NCBI GenBank assembly: GCA_013327885.1
Contig: JABUMY010000006.1
Location: 62,001-126,000, forward strand
From: Flavisolibacter longurius
GTDB taxonomy: Bacteria; Bacteroidota; Bacteroidia; Chitinophagales; Chitinophagaceae
Length of the DNA: 64,000 nucleotides
Reading direction: 5' to 3'
Position 1 is the first letter of the stretch. Each line of letters starts with the position of its first letter. The notes under the pieces were generated by a model. The model searched no databases and was not told the DNA's origin. It worked only from the letters and a program-made list of their open reading frames with translations. Shown here in pieces: positions 45,483-54,541 of this stretch. The translations under genes were made by a program, and so were the position numbers.

Positions 45483-47426
45483 ATGAGTGATCAAATAAAT
45501 ATTACTTTACCCGATGGTGCCGTGCGGGAATATCCCAAAGGCGCAACGGCGCTGGACGTTGCCAAATCCATCTCCGAAGGACTGGCCCGCAAAGTATTGG
45601 CTGCAGACGTTAATGGACAAGTATGGGACGCTACCCGCCCCATTGAAACAGATGCGGCCCTGAAACTCCTGACCTGGGACGACAAAGGAGGTCAAAACAC
45701 GTTTTGGCATTCTTCGGCGCACCTGATGGCGGAAGCCATTGAAAGCCTTTTTCCCGGTGTAAAATTCTGGGTAGGCCCGCCCGTTGACAACGGTTTTTAC
45801 TATGATGTGGACCTGGGTGACCATTCCATTACGGAAGAAGACCTGCGCAAGCTGGAAGTGAAAATGACGGAACTGGCAAAGCAAAACAATGCCTACGTCC
45901 GCAAGGCCATACCCAAGGCCGAAGCCGTAAATTATTTTACCGAAAAAGGCGACGAATACAAGCTTGACCTGTTGCAAGGCCTGGAAGACGGCGAGATCAC
46001 CTTTTATACGCAAGGCGGTTTTACCGATCTCTGTCGCGGACCGCATATCCCGGCAACTGGGTTTATCAAAGCCATCAAGCTCACCAATATCGCCGGTGCC
46101 TACTGGAAAGGCGATGAGCGAAACAAGCAACTGACCCGCATTTATGGGGTTACCTTTCCTTCTGCCAAGCAACTGGATGAATACCTGCAATTGCTGGAGG
46201 AAGCCAAAAAGCGTGACCACCGCAAGCTGGGTAAAGAACTTGGCATTTTCACCATGGACGATGATGTAGGACCGGGTCTTCCGCTCTGGATGCCCAACGG
46301 TACTGTGATCATTGAAGAACTGGAAAAGCTGGCAAAAGAAACCGAAAACGCAGCCGGTTACAAGCGTGTGGTAACGCCGCACATTGCCAAGGAAAGCATG
46401 TACATCACCAGCGGTCACCTGCCTTATTACCAGGACAGCATGTACCCACCCATGGAACTGGAAGGCGTGAAATACTACCTGAAGTCAATGAACTGTCCGC
46501 ACCACCACAAAATATTTGCGGCTGAGCAACACAGTTACAAAGACCTGCCGCTGCGTCTTGCCGAATACGGCACCTGTTACCGGTACGAGCAAAGCGGTGA
46601 GTTGTTTGGATTGATGCGGGTGCGCTGCCTTCACATGAACGACGCCCATATTTACTGTACCAAAGAGCAGTTTGCCCAGGAATTTCGTTCGGTGAACGAC
46701 ATGTACCTGAAATACTTTAAGATCTTTGGGATTGAAAAATACGTGATGCGGCTTTCGCTGCACGAGCCTTCCAAACTCGGTCAGAAATACATCAACGAGC
46801 CGGAACTGTGGTTAGAGACCGAAGCCATGGTTCGCCAGGTAATGACAGAAGCGGGAATTCCGTTTGTAGAGGTACCGGATGAAGGTGCTTTTTACGGCCC
46901 CAAGATCGATGTGCAGATCTACAGCACTATTGGTCGTGAGTTTACCCTGGCCACCAACCAGGTTGACTTTGCGCAGGGCCGCCGTTTCAAGTTAAGTTTC
47001 ACCAATCAGAATAACGAAGCCGAATCGCCACTGATCATTCACCGGGCACCGCTGGGTACACACGAACGTTTTATTGGCTTTTTGCTCGAGCATTATGCCG
47101 GTAAGTTCCCGGCCTGGCTGGCACCGGTTCAAGTAAAGATTCTTCCCATCTCGGACAAGTTTGCCGATTATGCAAAAGATGTTTTGCTGAAATTAAAAAA
47201 ATGGGATATTCGTGCTGAGATCGATGACCGGAACGAAAAGATCGGCAAAAAGATTCGCGATACAGAGTTGATGAAGGTTCCTTACATGCTGGTGGTGGGA
47301 GAGAAGGAAGCAGCCGAAGGCAAAATTTCCGTTCGTCGCCAGGGTAAAGGTGACCTGGGCGCAAAGAATGTGGACGAATTTTTGCAGGAATTGGTGGCTG
47401 AGATTAAAGACCGGAAAGCAGACTGA
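45483..47426 (+). CDS. thrS: Threonyl-tRNA synthetase
   Basis: This enzyme charges tRNA-Thr with threonine. The 647-residue product has a TGS domain (ITLPDGAVREYPKGATALDVA), an editing domain with HSSAHLMAEA, class II motifs including the zinc-binding MNCPHHHKIF, LMRVRCLHMNDAH, and a C-terminal anticodon-binding domain. Start ATG 45483 is preferred because the promoter lies inside the open frame upstream. infC follows after 112 bases, as in most bacteria. Confidence 0.98.
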   Translation: MSDQINITLPDGAVREYPKGATALDVAKSISEGLARKVLAADVNGQVWDATRPIETDAALKLLTWDDKGGQNTFWHSSAHLMAEAIESLFPGVKFWVGPPVDNGFYYDVDLGDHSITEEDLRKLEVKMTELAKQNNAYVRKAIPKAEAVNYFTEKGDEYKLDLLQGLEDGEITFYTQGGFTDLCRGPHIPATGFIKAIKLTNIAGAYWKGDERNKQLTRIYGVTFPSAKQLDEYLQLLEEAKKRDHRKLGKELGIFTMDDDVGPGLPLWMPNGTVIIEELEKLAKETENAAGYKRVVTPHIAKESMYITSGHLPYYQDSMYPPMELEGVKYYLKSMNCPHHHKIFAAEQHSYKDLPLRLAEYGTCYRYEQSGELFGLMRVRCLHMNDAHIYCTKEQFAQEFRSVNDMYLKYFKIFGIEKYVMRLSLHEPSKLGQKYINEPELWLETEAMVRQVMTEAGIPFVEVPDEGAFYGPKIDVQIYSTIGREFTLATNQVDFAQGRRFKLSFTNQNNEAESPLIIHRAPLGTHERFIGFLLEHYAGKFPAWLAPVQVKILPISDKFADYAKDVLLKLKKWDIRAEIDDRNEKIGKKIRDTELMKVPYMLVVGEKEAAEGKISVRRQGKGDLGAKNVDEFLQELVAEIKDRKAD

Positions 47427-47538
47427 TTTTATAACATCTAAAATAAAAGCGGGTGTTGGGATGAAAAAAGAGCAAGCAAAACCATTTGACTCTTTTTCGC
47501 AGTTCAACTCCTAGCATTCAATCATCTAAAAATCGTAA

Positions 47539-48144
47539 ATGGCATTACCAAACAGGGGCGGATTTAAGCCCGGTGGATTCAGGGGTCGTTTTGTTCCCCG
47601 TAAAGAAGCAGAACACAGAATCAATGAACATATCAGGGTACCCCAGGTGCGGCTGGTTGGCGACAACGTAACGGTTGGCGTTTATTCAACCGACGAAGCC
47701 CGGAAGATTGCCCGTGAACAGGAACTTGACCTGGTAGAGATTTCTCCTCAAGCCGATCCGCCGGTTTGCCGTATCATCGACTACAATAAATTCCTTTACG
47801 ATAAAAAGAAGAAGGAAAAGGAAATGAAGGCAAAGGCGAAGACCACCGAGATGAAGGAAATTCGCTTTACGCCCAATACCGATGACCACGATTTTGATTT
47901 CAAATCAAAGCATGCCGAAAGCTTTTTGAAAGAAGGCAACAAGGTGAAGGCATATGTGCAGTTCAAAGGCCGGGCCATTCAATTCAAGGACAGGGGAGAA
48001 CTCCTGCTGCTGAAGTTTGCTGATCGCTTAAAAGAGATCGGCCAACTGGAAAGCATGCCCAAGCTGGAGGGCAAGCGGATGCTGGCCATCATTTCGCCAA
48101 AGACCGGCAAAAAGCCAAAGGGTGAGCCAAAGCCGCAGGCTTAG
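47539..48144 (+). CDS. infC: Translation initiation factor IF-3
   Basis: This factor binds the 30S subunit, checks the start codon and splits ribosomes. The 201-residue product has a basic Gly/Arg-rich N-terminus (MALPNRGGFKPGGFRGRF), the IF3-N domain with INEHIRVPQVRLVG and the IF3-C domain (EIRFTPNTDDHDFDFK, AYVQFKGRAIQF). The usual neighbours rpmI and rplT are missing; a terminator and a YjbR-like gene follow. It probably shares a transcript with thrS. Confidence 0.97.
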   Translation: MALPNRGGFKPGGFRGRFVPRKEAEHRINEHIRVPQVRLVGDNVTVGVYSTDEARKIAREQELDLVEISPQADPPVCRIIDYNKFLYDKKKKEKEMKAKAKTTEMKEIRFTPNTDDHDFDFKSKHAESFLKEGNKVKAYVQFKGRAIQFKDRGELLLLKFADRLKEIGQLESMPKLEGKRMLAIISPKTGKKPKGEPKPQA

Positions 48145-48199
48145 GTCAAAGGGCAATAAGCAATTTGCAGTAAACAAAGAGTATTATGTAAATAAATAC

Positions 48200-48229
48200 A
48201 CTCCTCCGTCAACAGCGGGGGAGTTTTTA
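48200..48229 (+). terminator. Terminator after infC
   Basis: ACTCCTCC and GGGGGAGT arms (one G-T pair) flank a 9-base loop, followed by TTTTTATT. Confidence 0.75.
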
Positions 48230-48239
48230 TTGGAACAAC

Positions 48240-48590
48240 ATGAATACAGAAACCTTACGAACGATCGCTCTTCAACTGCCTTCAGCGACCGAAGATATCA
48301 AATGGGAAAAGGACCTTGTGTTTTCGGTGGGAGGAAAGATGTTTTGCGTCACTTCGTTTGAAGAACCTTTCAAGGCTTCTTTTAAAGTGCCGGATGAAGC
48401 GTATGACGAGTTGTGTTCGCGGGAAGGATTTGTACCGGCACCCTATATGGCGAGGGCCAAATGGGTCTTGGTGTCAAATGCGGCTGGTTTATCCAAACAG
48501 GTGTGGACAGATTTTGTGCGGCAAAGCTATGAACTGGCCAAATCCAAGCTGACGAAAAAGCAACGGAAGGAGTTGGGGATAGAAGGGTAA
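48240..48590 (+). CDS. MmcQ/YjbR family protein
   Basis: The 116-residue product has the YjbR fold: VFSVGGKMFCVTSFEEPFKASFKV, PAPYMARAKWVLV and WTDFVRQSYELAKSKLTKKQR. The family is related to the double-wing DNA-binding fold, but its role is unclear. It is located between infC and a lipoprotein gene on the same strand, with a terminator just before it. Confidence 0.9.
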   Translation: MNTETLRTIALQLPSATEDIKWEKDLVFSVGGKMFCVTSFEEPFKASFKVPDEAYDELCSREGFVPAPYMARAKWVLVSNAAGLSKQVWTDFVRQSYELAKSKLTKKQRKELGIEG

Positions 48591-48743
48591 AATTGTGCCG
48601 CATACTAAAACAGATGTTTTGCTCACTATCCTTCTCAACTACAAACGCAAACGGTGTAAGTATTGTACAGATTTAACACGTTGGCGAATGGCTGGCTATG
48701 AAGCCCTGCCATTTTAACAACGGGAAACCTGCATCTTTACAAA

Positions 48744-49307
48744 ATGAAGAAATGCTTTTTTATCCTGCTGGCAGCAGGCACACTGGTTATAGGCTGTAAC
48801 AACGATAAAACCACGGAAGCAGCAAAAGTGGAAGAGACTACCCGTGTTTCGCCAACTGAGACAAGACCGGATTCAACCGTAAAAAAAATACCGGATACCA
48901 CGGTAGCGAAAAAGATCACAAAAGCCGAAAGCTCTGAAGCCAAAGCAACCGCCGAATTGTGCAGTTGCATCAATTCTTCTCTCAAAGGAATGAGCCCGAA
49001 AGTGCAGAACATTTTTATCCGCGCCGGGAACAGCGACCGCCCCCTGCAGGTTTTGCAAAATGAAATTGTGACCATCTCTGATGCGGAGCAAATGGAATTG
49101 TTTGAGCAACTACAACGCTTCAGCAGTGAGCCGCAACTGCAAAAATGCTCTGACGATATCAGGAAAAAATATGGCCTTGACGACAACGACCGGCAGGCAC
49201 AGGAACGTTTTTTACAGGCGGCCAAAGCCAACAAAGATTGTGAGCTGGTGCATGCGCTGATAAAGATCGGGATGCAGCAACAGCCCGGCGCTCAAACCGG
49301 AAACTAA
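48744..49307 (+). CDS. Lipoprotein of unknown function
   Basis: The 187-residue product has a lipobox (MKKCFFILLAAGTLVIGCNN), then a Thr/Lys-rich spacer and a helical domain with paired cysteines (LCSCINSS and LQKCSDDI, later KDCELVH). No family is recognised. The cysteines could form disulfides in the periplasm. Confidence 0.75.
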   Translation: MKKCFFILLAAGTLVIGCNNDKTTEAAKVEETTRVSPTETRPDSTVKKIPDTTVAKKITKAESSEAKATAELCSCINSSLKGMSPKVQNIFIRAGNSDRPLQVLQNEIVTISDAEQMELFEQLQRFSSEPQLQKCSDDIRKKYGLDDNDRQAQERFLQAAKANKDCELVHALIKIGMQQQPGAQTGN

Positions 49308-49414
49308 AATCCCATTCTGAACGGCACCAAACCGGACTAAAATCCTTGTCGCTTCCCATTTTTGAAACATTGTTAAAGGCCGCAATACGCTCCCCGAATC
49401 TGCGGCCATTCACC

Positions 49415-49422
49415 TACCTTTG
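49415..49422 (+). promoter_or_regulatory. -7 box before lepA
   Basis: TACCTTTG matches TAnnTTTG, 27 bases before the lepA ATG at 49450. Confidence 0.45.
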
Positions 49423-49449
49423 CGCATTCGTAATTGTTGAACCAGTCGC

Positions 49450-51237
49450 ATGAAGAATATTCGCAATTTTTGCATCATTGCCCACATTGATCACGGGAAA
49501 AGTACCCTGGCTGATCGTCTCCTGCAAACCACCAATACCATCTCCGAAAGGCAGATGATGGACCAGGTGCTGGATGACATGGATCTGGAGCGGGAAAAAG
49601 GCATTACCATCAAAAGCCACGCTATACAGATCAACTATCCGTATCAAAACGAAACCTATACGCTCAATCTCATTGATACACCGGGCCACGTTGACTTTAG
49701 CTACGAAGTAAGCCGTGCCCTGGCTGCCTGCGAAGGTGCTTTGCTGCTGGTGGATGCCACGCAGGGTATCCAGGCGCAAACCATTTCCAATCTTTACCTT
49801 GCCATCGAAAACGACCTGGAGATCATTCCTGTCATCAATAAGATTGACATGGAAGGCGCTATGATCGAAGAGGTAAAAGACCAGATCGTTGACCTCATCG
49901 GCTGTAAGCGGGAAGACATCCTGCTGGCCAGTGGCCGTACCGGCCTTGGTGTGGAAGAGATTCTGGCGGCCATCATCGAACGCATTCCCTCACCGAAAGG
50001 AAATCCCAGTGAGCCCTTGCAAGCCCTGATCTTTGATTCGGTGTTCAACCCTTTCCGCGGCATTATCGTTTATTACCGGATTCTCAACGGCTCCATTAAA
50101 AAAGGACAAAAAGTAAAATTTGTTTCCACCGACCAGGTGTATGAAGCCGATGAAGTGGGCATCCTGAAACTCGGATTGCAGCCGGTGAACGAGGTAAAAA
50201 CCGGTGACGTGGGTTATATCATCACCGGCATTAAAAATGCCAAAGAGGTGAAAGTGGGTGATACCATCACCGACGCGGTGAACCCTACGCAGGAAATGAT
50301 CAAAGGTTTCCAGGAAGTAAAGCCCATGGTATTTGCGGGCATTTTCCCGGTGAACACGGATGAATTTGAAGAGCTCCGCGACTGCATGGACAAATTGCAG
50401 CTCAACGATGCTTCGCTGACCTTTGAACTGGAAACTTCGCAAGCCCTCGGCTTTGGTTTCCGATGCGGTTTTCTTGGACTGCTGCACATGGAGATCATCC
50501 AGGAGCGACTGGAACGGGAATTCAACCAAACGGTGATCACTACGGTTCCCAACGTAAGCTTTATTGCCTACACCACGCGGGGCGAAAAGGTGATCGTGAA
50601 TAACCCAACGGAGTTCCCAGACCCGGTAAAGACCGACCGCATTGAAGAACCATTCATCAAAGCGCAGATCATCACCAAGCCCGATTATATCGGCAACATC
50701 ATGACGCTTTGCCTGGGCAAGCGGGGTATCCTCATCAACCAGAGCTACCTGACGCCAAGCCGCGTGGAGCTGATCTTTGAAATGCCGTTGACAGAGATCG
50801 TTTTTGACTTTTACGATAAATTAAAGTCGCAAACCCGCGGCTATGCTTCGTTTGATTACAACCCGATCGGTTATCGCGATGCGGACATTGTAAAAATGGA
50901 CATTCTTCTGAACGGTGATAAAGTGGATGCCCTAAGTGCCCTGATCCACCGCGGCCGTGCGCAGGATTTTGGTCGCAAGCTTTGCGAAAAGCTCAAAGAA
51001 TTGTTACCTCGCCAGCAGTTCCAGATTGCCATCCAGGCCGCTATTGGCGCCAAGGTGGTGGCTCGTGAAAACATCTCGGCAATGCGAAAAGACGTAACGG
51101 CCAAATGTTACGGTGGTGACATCAGCCGGAAACGCAAGCTTCTTGAAAAACAAAAAGAAGGAAAGAAGCGGATGCGCCAGATCGGTAACGTAGAAGTGCC
51201 GCAGGAAGCCTTTCTTGCCGTGTTGAAACTTGATTAA
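49450..51237 (+). CDS. lepA: Elongation factor 4 (LepA)
   Basis: This ribosome-bound GTPase back-translocates or aids assembly of stalled ribosomes. The 595-residue product has G1 [15 protein letters not shown], switch [17 protein letters not shown]4 VINKIDM, domain II, EF-G-like domains III and V, and the LepA-specific C-terminal domain ([20 protein letters not shown]-like). Length and motifs are standard. A strong terminator follows. Confidence 0.98.
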   Translation: MKNIRNFCIIAHIDHGKSTLADRLLQTTNTISERQMMDQVLDDMDLEREKGITIKSHAIQINYPYQNETYTLNLIDTPGHVDFSYEVSRALAACEGALLLVDATQGIQAQTISNLYLAIENDLEIIPVINKIDMEGAMIEEVKDQIVDLIGCKREDILLASGRTGLGVEEILAAIIERIPSPKGNPSEPLQALIFDSVFNPFRGIIVYYRILNGSIKKGQKVKFVSTDQVYEADEVGILKLGLQPVNEVKTGDVGYIITGIKNAKEVKVGDTITDAVNPTQEMIKGFQEVKPMVFAGIFPVNTDEFEELRDCMDKLQLNDASLTFELETSQALGFGFRCGFLGLLHMEIIQERLEREFNQTVITTVPNVSFIAYTTRGEKVIVNNPTEFPDPVKTDRIEEPFIKAQIITKPDYIGNIMTLCLGKRGILINQSYLTPSRVELIFEMPLTEIVFDFYDKLKSQTRGYASFDYNPIGYRDADIVKMDILLNGDKVDALSALIHRGRAQDFGRKLCEKLKELLPRQQFQIAIQAAIGAKVVARENISAMRKDVTAKCYGGDISRKRKLLEKQKEGKKRMRQIGNVEVPQEAFLAVLKLD

Positions 51238-51256
51238 GATTTTTTCGAATGATAGT

Positions 51257-51289
51257 AAAAAGCGCAATCAACCAATGATTGCGCTTTTT
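51257..51289 (+). terminator. Terminator of lepA
   Basis: A 14-base-pair stem (AAAAAGCGCAATCA / TGATTGCGCTTTTT) with a 5-base loop and T run, 20 bases after the stop. Confidence 0.9.
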
Positions 51290-51338
51290 TATGCTCGGTT
51301 CTATTCTATTTCGCTTTTGTGGTTCTCCATTATTCGAT

Positions 51339-51369
51339 AAAAAAACCGGCTGTTTTTGACAGCCGGCTT
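51339..51369 (-). terminator. Terminator of the following minus-strand gene
   Basis: GCCGGCTGT and ACAGCCGG(T) arms with a short loop, followed on the minus strand by a T run. It lies just after the stop at 51389. Confidence 0.8.
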
Positions 51370-51388
51370 AAATGTTTATCCTAAAATT

Positions 51389-52417
51389 TTATACGCCTTT
51401 CTTTACCGGCTTTTTTGTTGCCGGTTTGGCCGGCGAGGGAACTGGCGGCGCTTTGTCACCCATATTCTTCCGGCTTTGTTCAGATAGTTTGAATTCATCT
51501 GATTTGCCTTCCAGGTCTTTTAACGCATCCGGCACCGGCGCTTCACCGTCTTTCAATTTAAAGTCAAATACTTTGTCAATGTGCAGCCACCGGCCATCCA
51601 CCCATTGAAAACCTTCATAGTCGCCATCCGGTACAAAGGTCCAGGGATATTCCGGCTCATTGGTTTCCGAGATCAGGTGATCAACGAGGATCAGCTTTAG
51701 ATCGTCGTCATAATTCAGCATCGTGGATGCGTCTTTTTTGTACTCGATGCCAAACCGGTGCTGGGGATTGCGACGAACGGTGTCTTTTTCAAATGTAAAA
51801 AACTGCCGGCCGCCAAAAACAGGCTGGTTCCTGTTGTCGAAGCTCAGTACATCGATCCATTTTTTATTGGTGCGGTAACTGTTGCCATCAAAGCCAAACA
51901 GCGTATAGTATTTTTTACCGTTATGCTCGTTTTGAATGATGTTGTAATACACCGCCCCGATCCAGGTGTTGCGGTTACGTGCCGAGTCCATGGGATCATC
52001 GGCAAATTCGGAGTAGTCACGCAAAGGCACCAGGCTCAGGGAACCGTCCTGTGTACGAAACTGAATAGCACCACGCTGACGGGTAACCGCATAGCTGTCC
52101 TGGAAATCGAGCTGCCAGGTAAAAATGCGAAAGGTACTGTCAGGTGCGTATAATTTCGAAATGCCGCGCAACGAATCAAAGGGATAATAAAAAGAATTTT
52201 TAACCTGCAGGGTGCGGATCAGGGTTTTGACAAAAAGGCTGTCTTTCCGCATCCGTTCTTCCGTGGCTTCAGCCGTTAAAAAGGTCTTGGCCAATACTTT
52301 TAAAGAATCCTCTTTTTTCTGCAGCAGCTTTACTTCCGCAGCAGGGATCACCGGCTGAGCGGAGAGGGTTTGTAAAGTAATGGTTGCCAGGAGGGCGAAG
52401 GCTACATTTTTCAACAT
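51389..52417 (-). CDS. Secreted protein, unknown
   Basis: The 342-residue product has a signal peptide (MLKNVAFALLATITLQTLSAQ), an early helical part rich in Lys/Glu, a middle beta-rich domain (FRIFTWQLDFQDSYAVTR, YYTLFGFDGNSYRTNKKWID) and a basic Pro/Lys tail (PPVPSPAKPATKKPVKKGV). I know of similar uncharacterised Bacteroidota proteins but no function. It is not linked to the heptose operon upstream, since 133 bases and the next gene's stop intervene. Confidence 0.75.
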   Translation of the reverse strand: MLKNVAFALLATITLQTLSAQPVIPAAEVKLLQKKEDSLKVLAKTFLTAEATEERMRKDSLFVKTLIRTLQVKNSFYYPFDSLRGISKLYAPDSTFRIFTWQLDFQDSYAVTRQRGAIQFRTQDGSLSLVPLRDYSEFADDPMDSARNRNTWIGAVYYNIIQNEHNGKKYYTLFGFDGNSYRTNKKWIDVLSFDNRNQPVFGGRQFFTFEKDTVRRNPQHRFGIEYKKDASTMLNYDDDLKLILVDHLISETNEPEYPWTFVPDGDYEGFQWVDGRWLHIDKVFDFKLKDGEAPVPDALKDLEGKSDEFKLSEQSRKNMGDKAPPVPSPAKPATKKPVKKGV

Positions 52418-52550
52418 TGCGGATATAGGTTATTCCTGCTAAGAACGACTAATTCGGCCAAAAATTTTGCTAAGGGCTTGTTGAAATTCCCCTATGTGTC
52501 TCTTAAAGTTTTTGCCTGAAACCATTAAAAGAATGGCAACAACCAAACTT

Positions 52551-53843
52551 TTACAGCGCTGCTGCAAACTCGGCCAGGTTGTTGAAACGCAGGTCAATAT
52601 CGGGGTGAGGATAGGCTTGGTCGGGATTGGTAGTGGCCAGGAAGACCGTATACATGCCGGCAGACCGGCCAAACCGCATATCACTTGGTTTGTTGCCCAC
52701 CATAATGCTTTTTGAAAAGTCGAGCTCGGGGAAATCCTTTTTGGCCTGCACCGCCATACCCGGGTTGGGCTTGCGGTTTACGCTGCTGTTGTCGATATCG
52801 GTGCAAAAATAGATCTTATCAAGGTGTCCGCCAACAACAGCTATTTCCCGCTGCATTTCATAGTGGATAGAATCCAGTGCTTCTTTTGTCATCAGTCCTT
52901 TGCCCACGCCACGTTGGTTGGTCACCAGCAACAGGCGACCAAAAACCTGGCTAAGCTTTTTAAAGGATTGCAGTACGCCTTTGCTAAAAATAAACTGCTC
53001 CCAGTGCAATACATATTCACCAACTGTTTCGTTGTTGATCACGCCATCACGGTCGATAAAAAGCGTCCATTCCCTGGTTATGGTTGAAAGATCGAGTGGT
53101 GCCGTTGCCAGTTCTGTTTGCGCTTTTTCATAATCTTCCGGAACGCCGATGTCGATAAAATAAGCATCCTGCACCGCACCATAAATAGCCTCCACATTCA
53201 CTTTTTTTGCCAGGTATTCTTCTCCAAAAGAAAATGCCGGCGGAAACGCATGCCTAAAAAAGCGGGTCTTGTTTAGAATAAGATTGCCACCATTGATCAA
53301 GCCCCGTTCAGCCACACCTTTTGTTGCAAATTCGGTTACCCTTCCATCCGCAGCAAGTGAAACATTTCCGTAGCGACTGCAATCAGTCATTGGCTTTAAC
53401 GCCAACGTACAGGCAGCGTTGGTTTGGCGGTGTTGGTTGTAAAGTGCTTCTACGTCAATTTTAAAAACGGTGTCCCCGTTGACCAGCAGGATATTTTCCG
53501 TTTTGGTTTTTTGCAAAGCCAAACGGATCGCACCGCCGGTGCCCAACTGTTCTGTTTCAACCGTGGTAGCGTATTGAAGGGTGGGGTAGAAGTCTTTTAA
53601 AAAACTTTCTATCTGTTCGGCTTTATAACCCAATGCAAAAACAAACCGGGTGATACCCTGCATCCGCAAATAATCAATGACATAAGAGAGGAACGGTTTG
53701 CCCGCAACGGGAGCAAGAACCTTTGGAAAATTGGGAACCGCTTCCTGTAAACGTGTGCCATATCCGCCGGCTAAAATGATGGCCTCTGTTAGGGTGTCTT
53801 CGCTCTTTTCGGTAAGGCTGTTTTCATTGCGGGTGATACTCAT
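52551..53843 (-). CDS. Fused heptose-1-phosphate nucleotidyltransferase and heptose-bisphosphate phosphatase
   Basis: The 430-residue product joins two enzymes. Residues 20-250 are a sugar nucleotidyltransferase like HddC (AIILAGGYGTRLQEAVP, NGDTVF, QLGTGGAIRLAL), which would add GMP to heptose-1-phosphate. Residues 255-430 are a HAD phosphatase like GmhB, with LFIDRDGVINNETV (nucleophile Asp about 264) and LVTNQRGVGKG. The GmhB zinc loop (Cys-x-His and Cys-x-Cys) is replaced by a short FCTDIDNSSVNRKPNPGM (only Cys 347 left), and motif IV reads VGNKPSDM with Asn for the first Asp. It follows gmhA after 101 bases. The fusion makes heptose activation one polypeptide; the altered HAD site needs testing. 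Confidence 0.85.
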   Translation of the reverse strand: MSITRNENSLTEKSEDTLTEAIILAGGYGTRLQEAVPNFPKVLAPVAGKPFLSYVIDYLRMQGITRFVFALGYKAEQIESFLKDFYPTLQYATTVETEQLGTGGAIRLALQKTKTENILLVNGDTVFKIDVEALYNQHRQTNAACTLALKPMTDCSRYGNVSLAADGRVTEFATKGVAERGLINGGNLILNKTRFFRHAFPPAFSFGEEYLAKKVNVEAIYGAVQDAYFIDIGVPEDYEKAQTELATAPLDLSTITREWTLFIDRDGVINNETVGEYVLHWEQFIFSKGVLQSFKKLSQVFGRLLLVTNQRGVGKGLMTKEALDSIHYEMQREIAVVGGHLDKIYFCTDIDNSSVNRKPNPGMAVQAKKDFPELDFSKSIMVGNKPSDMRFGRSAGMYTVFLATTNPDQAYPHPDIDLRFNNLAEFAAAL

Positions 53844-53944
53844 GTTCAGGTGCTGTTTGTACGTTGAAGCGCAATCTAGTTTTGCAAAACAAGGTATGGA
53901 AATGGATCAGTGTAAAGAGTGCAGATAAAAGTGTTCACGGAATA

Positions 53945-54541
53945 TTACACTTCACCGTCTGTCGAAGGAAATAATTTTTCTTCCACCAGTTGACAAATAA
54001 TATGCCCCACCATAATATGGCTTTCCTGGATACGAGGTGTATCTGATGAAGGCACATTGATCAGATAATCGCTGAGACCTTTTAACAGTCCGCCGGTGAT
54101 TCCGGTAAAGCCAACAGTGATCACCTGCATTGCTTTCGCACTTTCAAATGCTTTGACAATATTGGCAGAATTCCCCGATGTGGACAGTCCTATCAATACA
54201 TCTCCCTGCTTGCAAATGCCTTCCACCAGCCTGGCATAGACTACGTCAAAACTATAGTCATTGGCAACGGCCGTCATGTAAGAAGCGTTGCAATGCAGCG
54301 CTTCTGCCGGAACGGCTTTGCGGTTGCGATAAAAACGGCCGGTGAGTTCTGCTGCCAGGTGCTGGGCATCGGCCGCACTGCCGCCATTACCGCAAAAATA
54401 AATCCGCTTGCCGCTTTCCAATGCTGCTGCAATGGTAGCAGTGATCTGCTCTATCGTTGTCAGCTGGATTTCATCCTGCAGTAACTGTTGCTTTGTGGTA
54501 ATTGATGCCGTGATAATCTCTTTGATCTTTTCCATAGTCAT
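53945..54541 (-). CDS. gmhA: Sedoheptulose-7-phosphate isomerase
   Basis: This is the first step of nucleotide-heptose synthesis, turning sedoheptulose-7-phosphate into D-glycero-D-manno-heptose-7-phosphate. The 198-residue SIS-domain protein has RIYFCGNGGSAADAQHLAAE (zinc-site and active-site His/Glu region), LIGLSTSGNS and the final QESHIMVGHIIC. The ATG at 54541 overlaps the stop of hddA by 4 bases; the ATG at 54535 is also possible. The frame upstream is long but runs through the kinase gene. Confidence 0.95.
   Translation of the reverse strand: MTMEKIKEIITASITTKQQLLQDEIQLTTIEQITATIAAALESGKRIYFCGNGGSAADAQHLAAELTGRFYRNRKAVPAEALHCNASYMTAVANDYSFDVVYARLVEGICKQGDVLIGLSTSGNSANIVKAFESAKAMQVITVGFTGITGGLLKGLSDYLINVPSSDTPRIQESHIMVGHIICQLVEEKLFPSTDGEV

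Noticed and set aside
45507-46418. Open frame of 303 codons on the minus strand inside thrS
   Set aside because: It is antisense to the conserved N-terminal and editing domains of threonyl-tRNA synthetase, and has no motif of its own.
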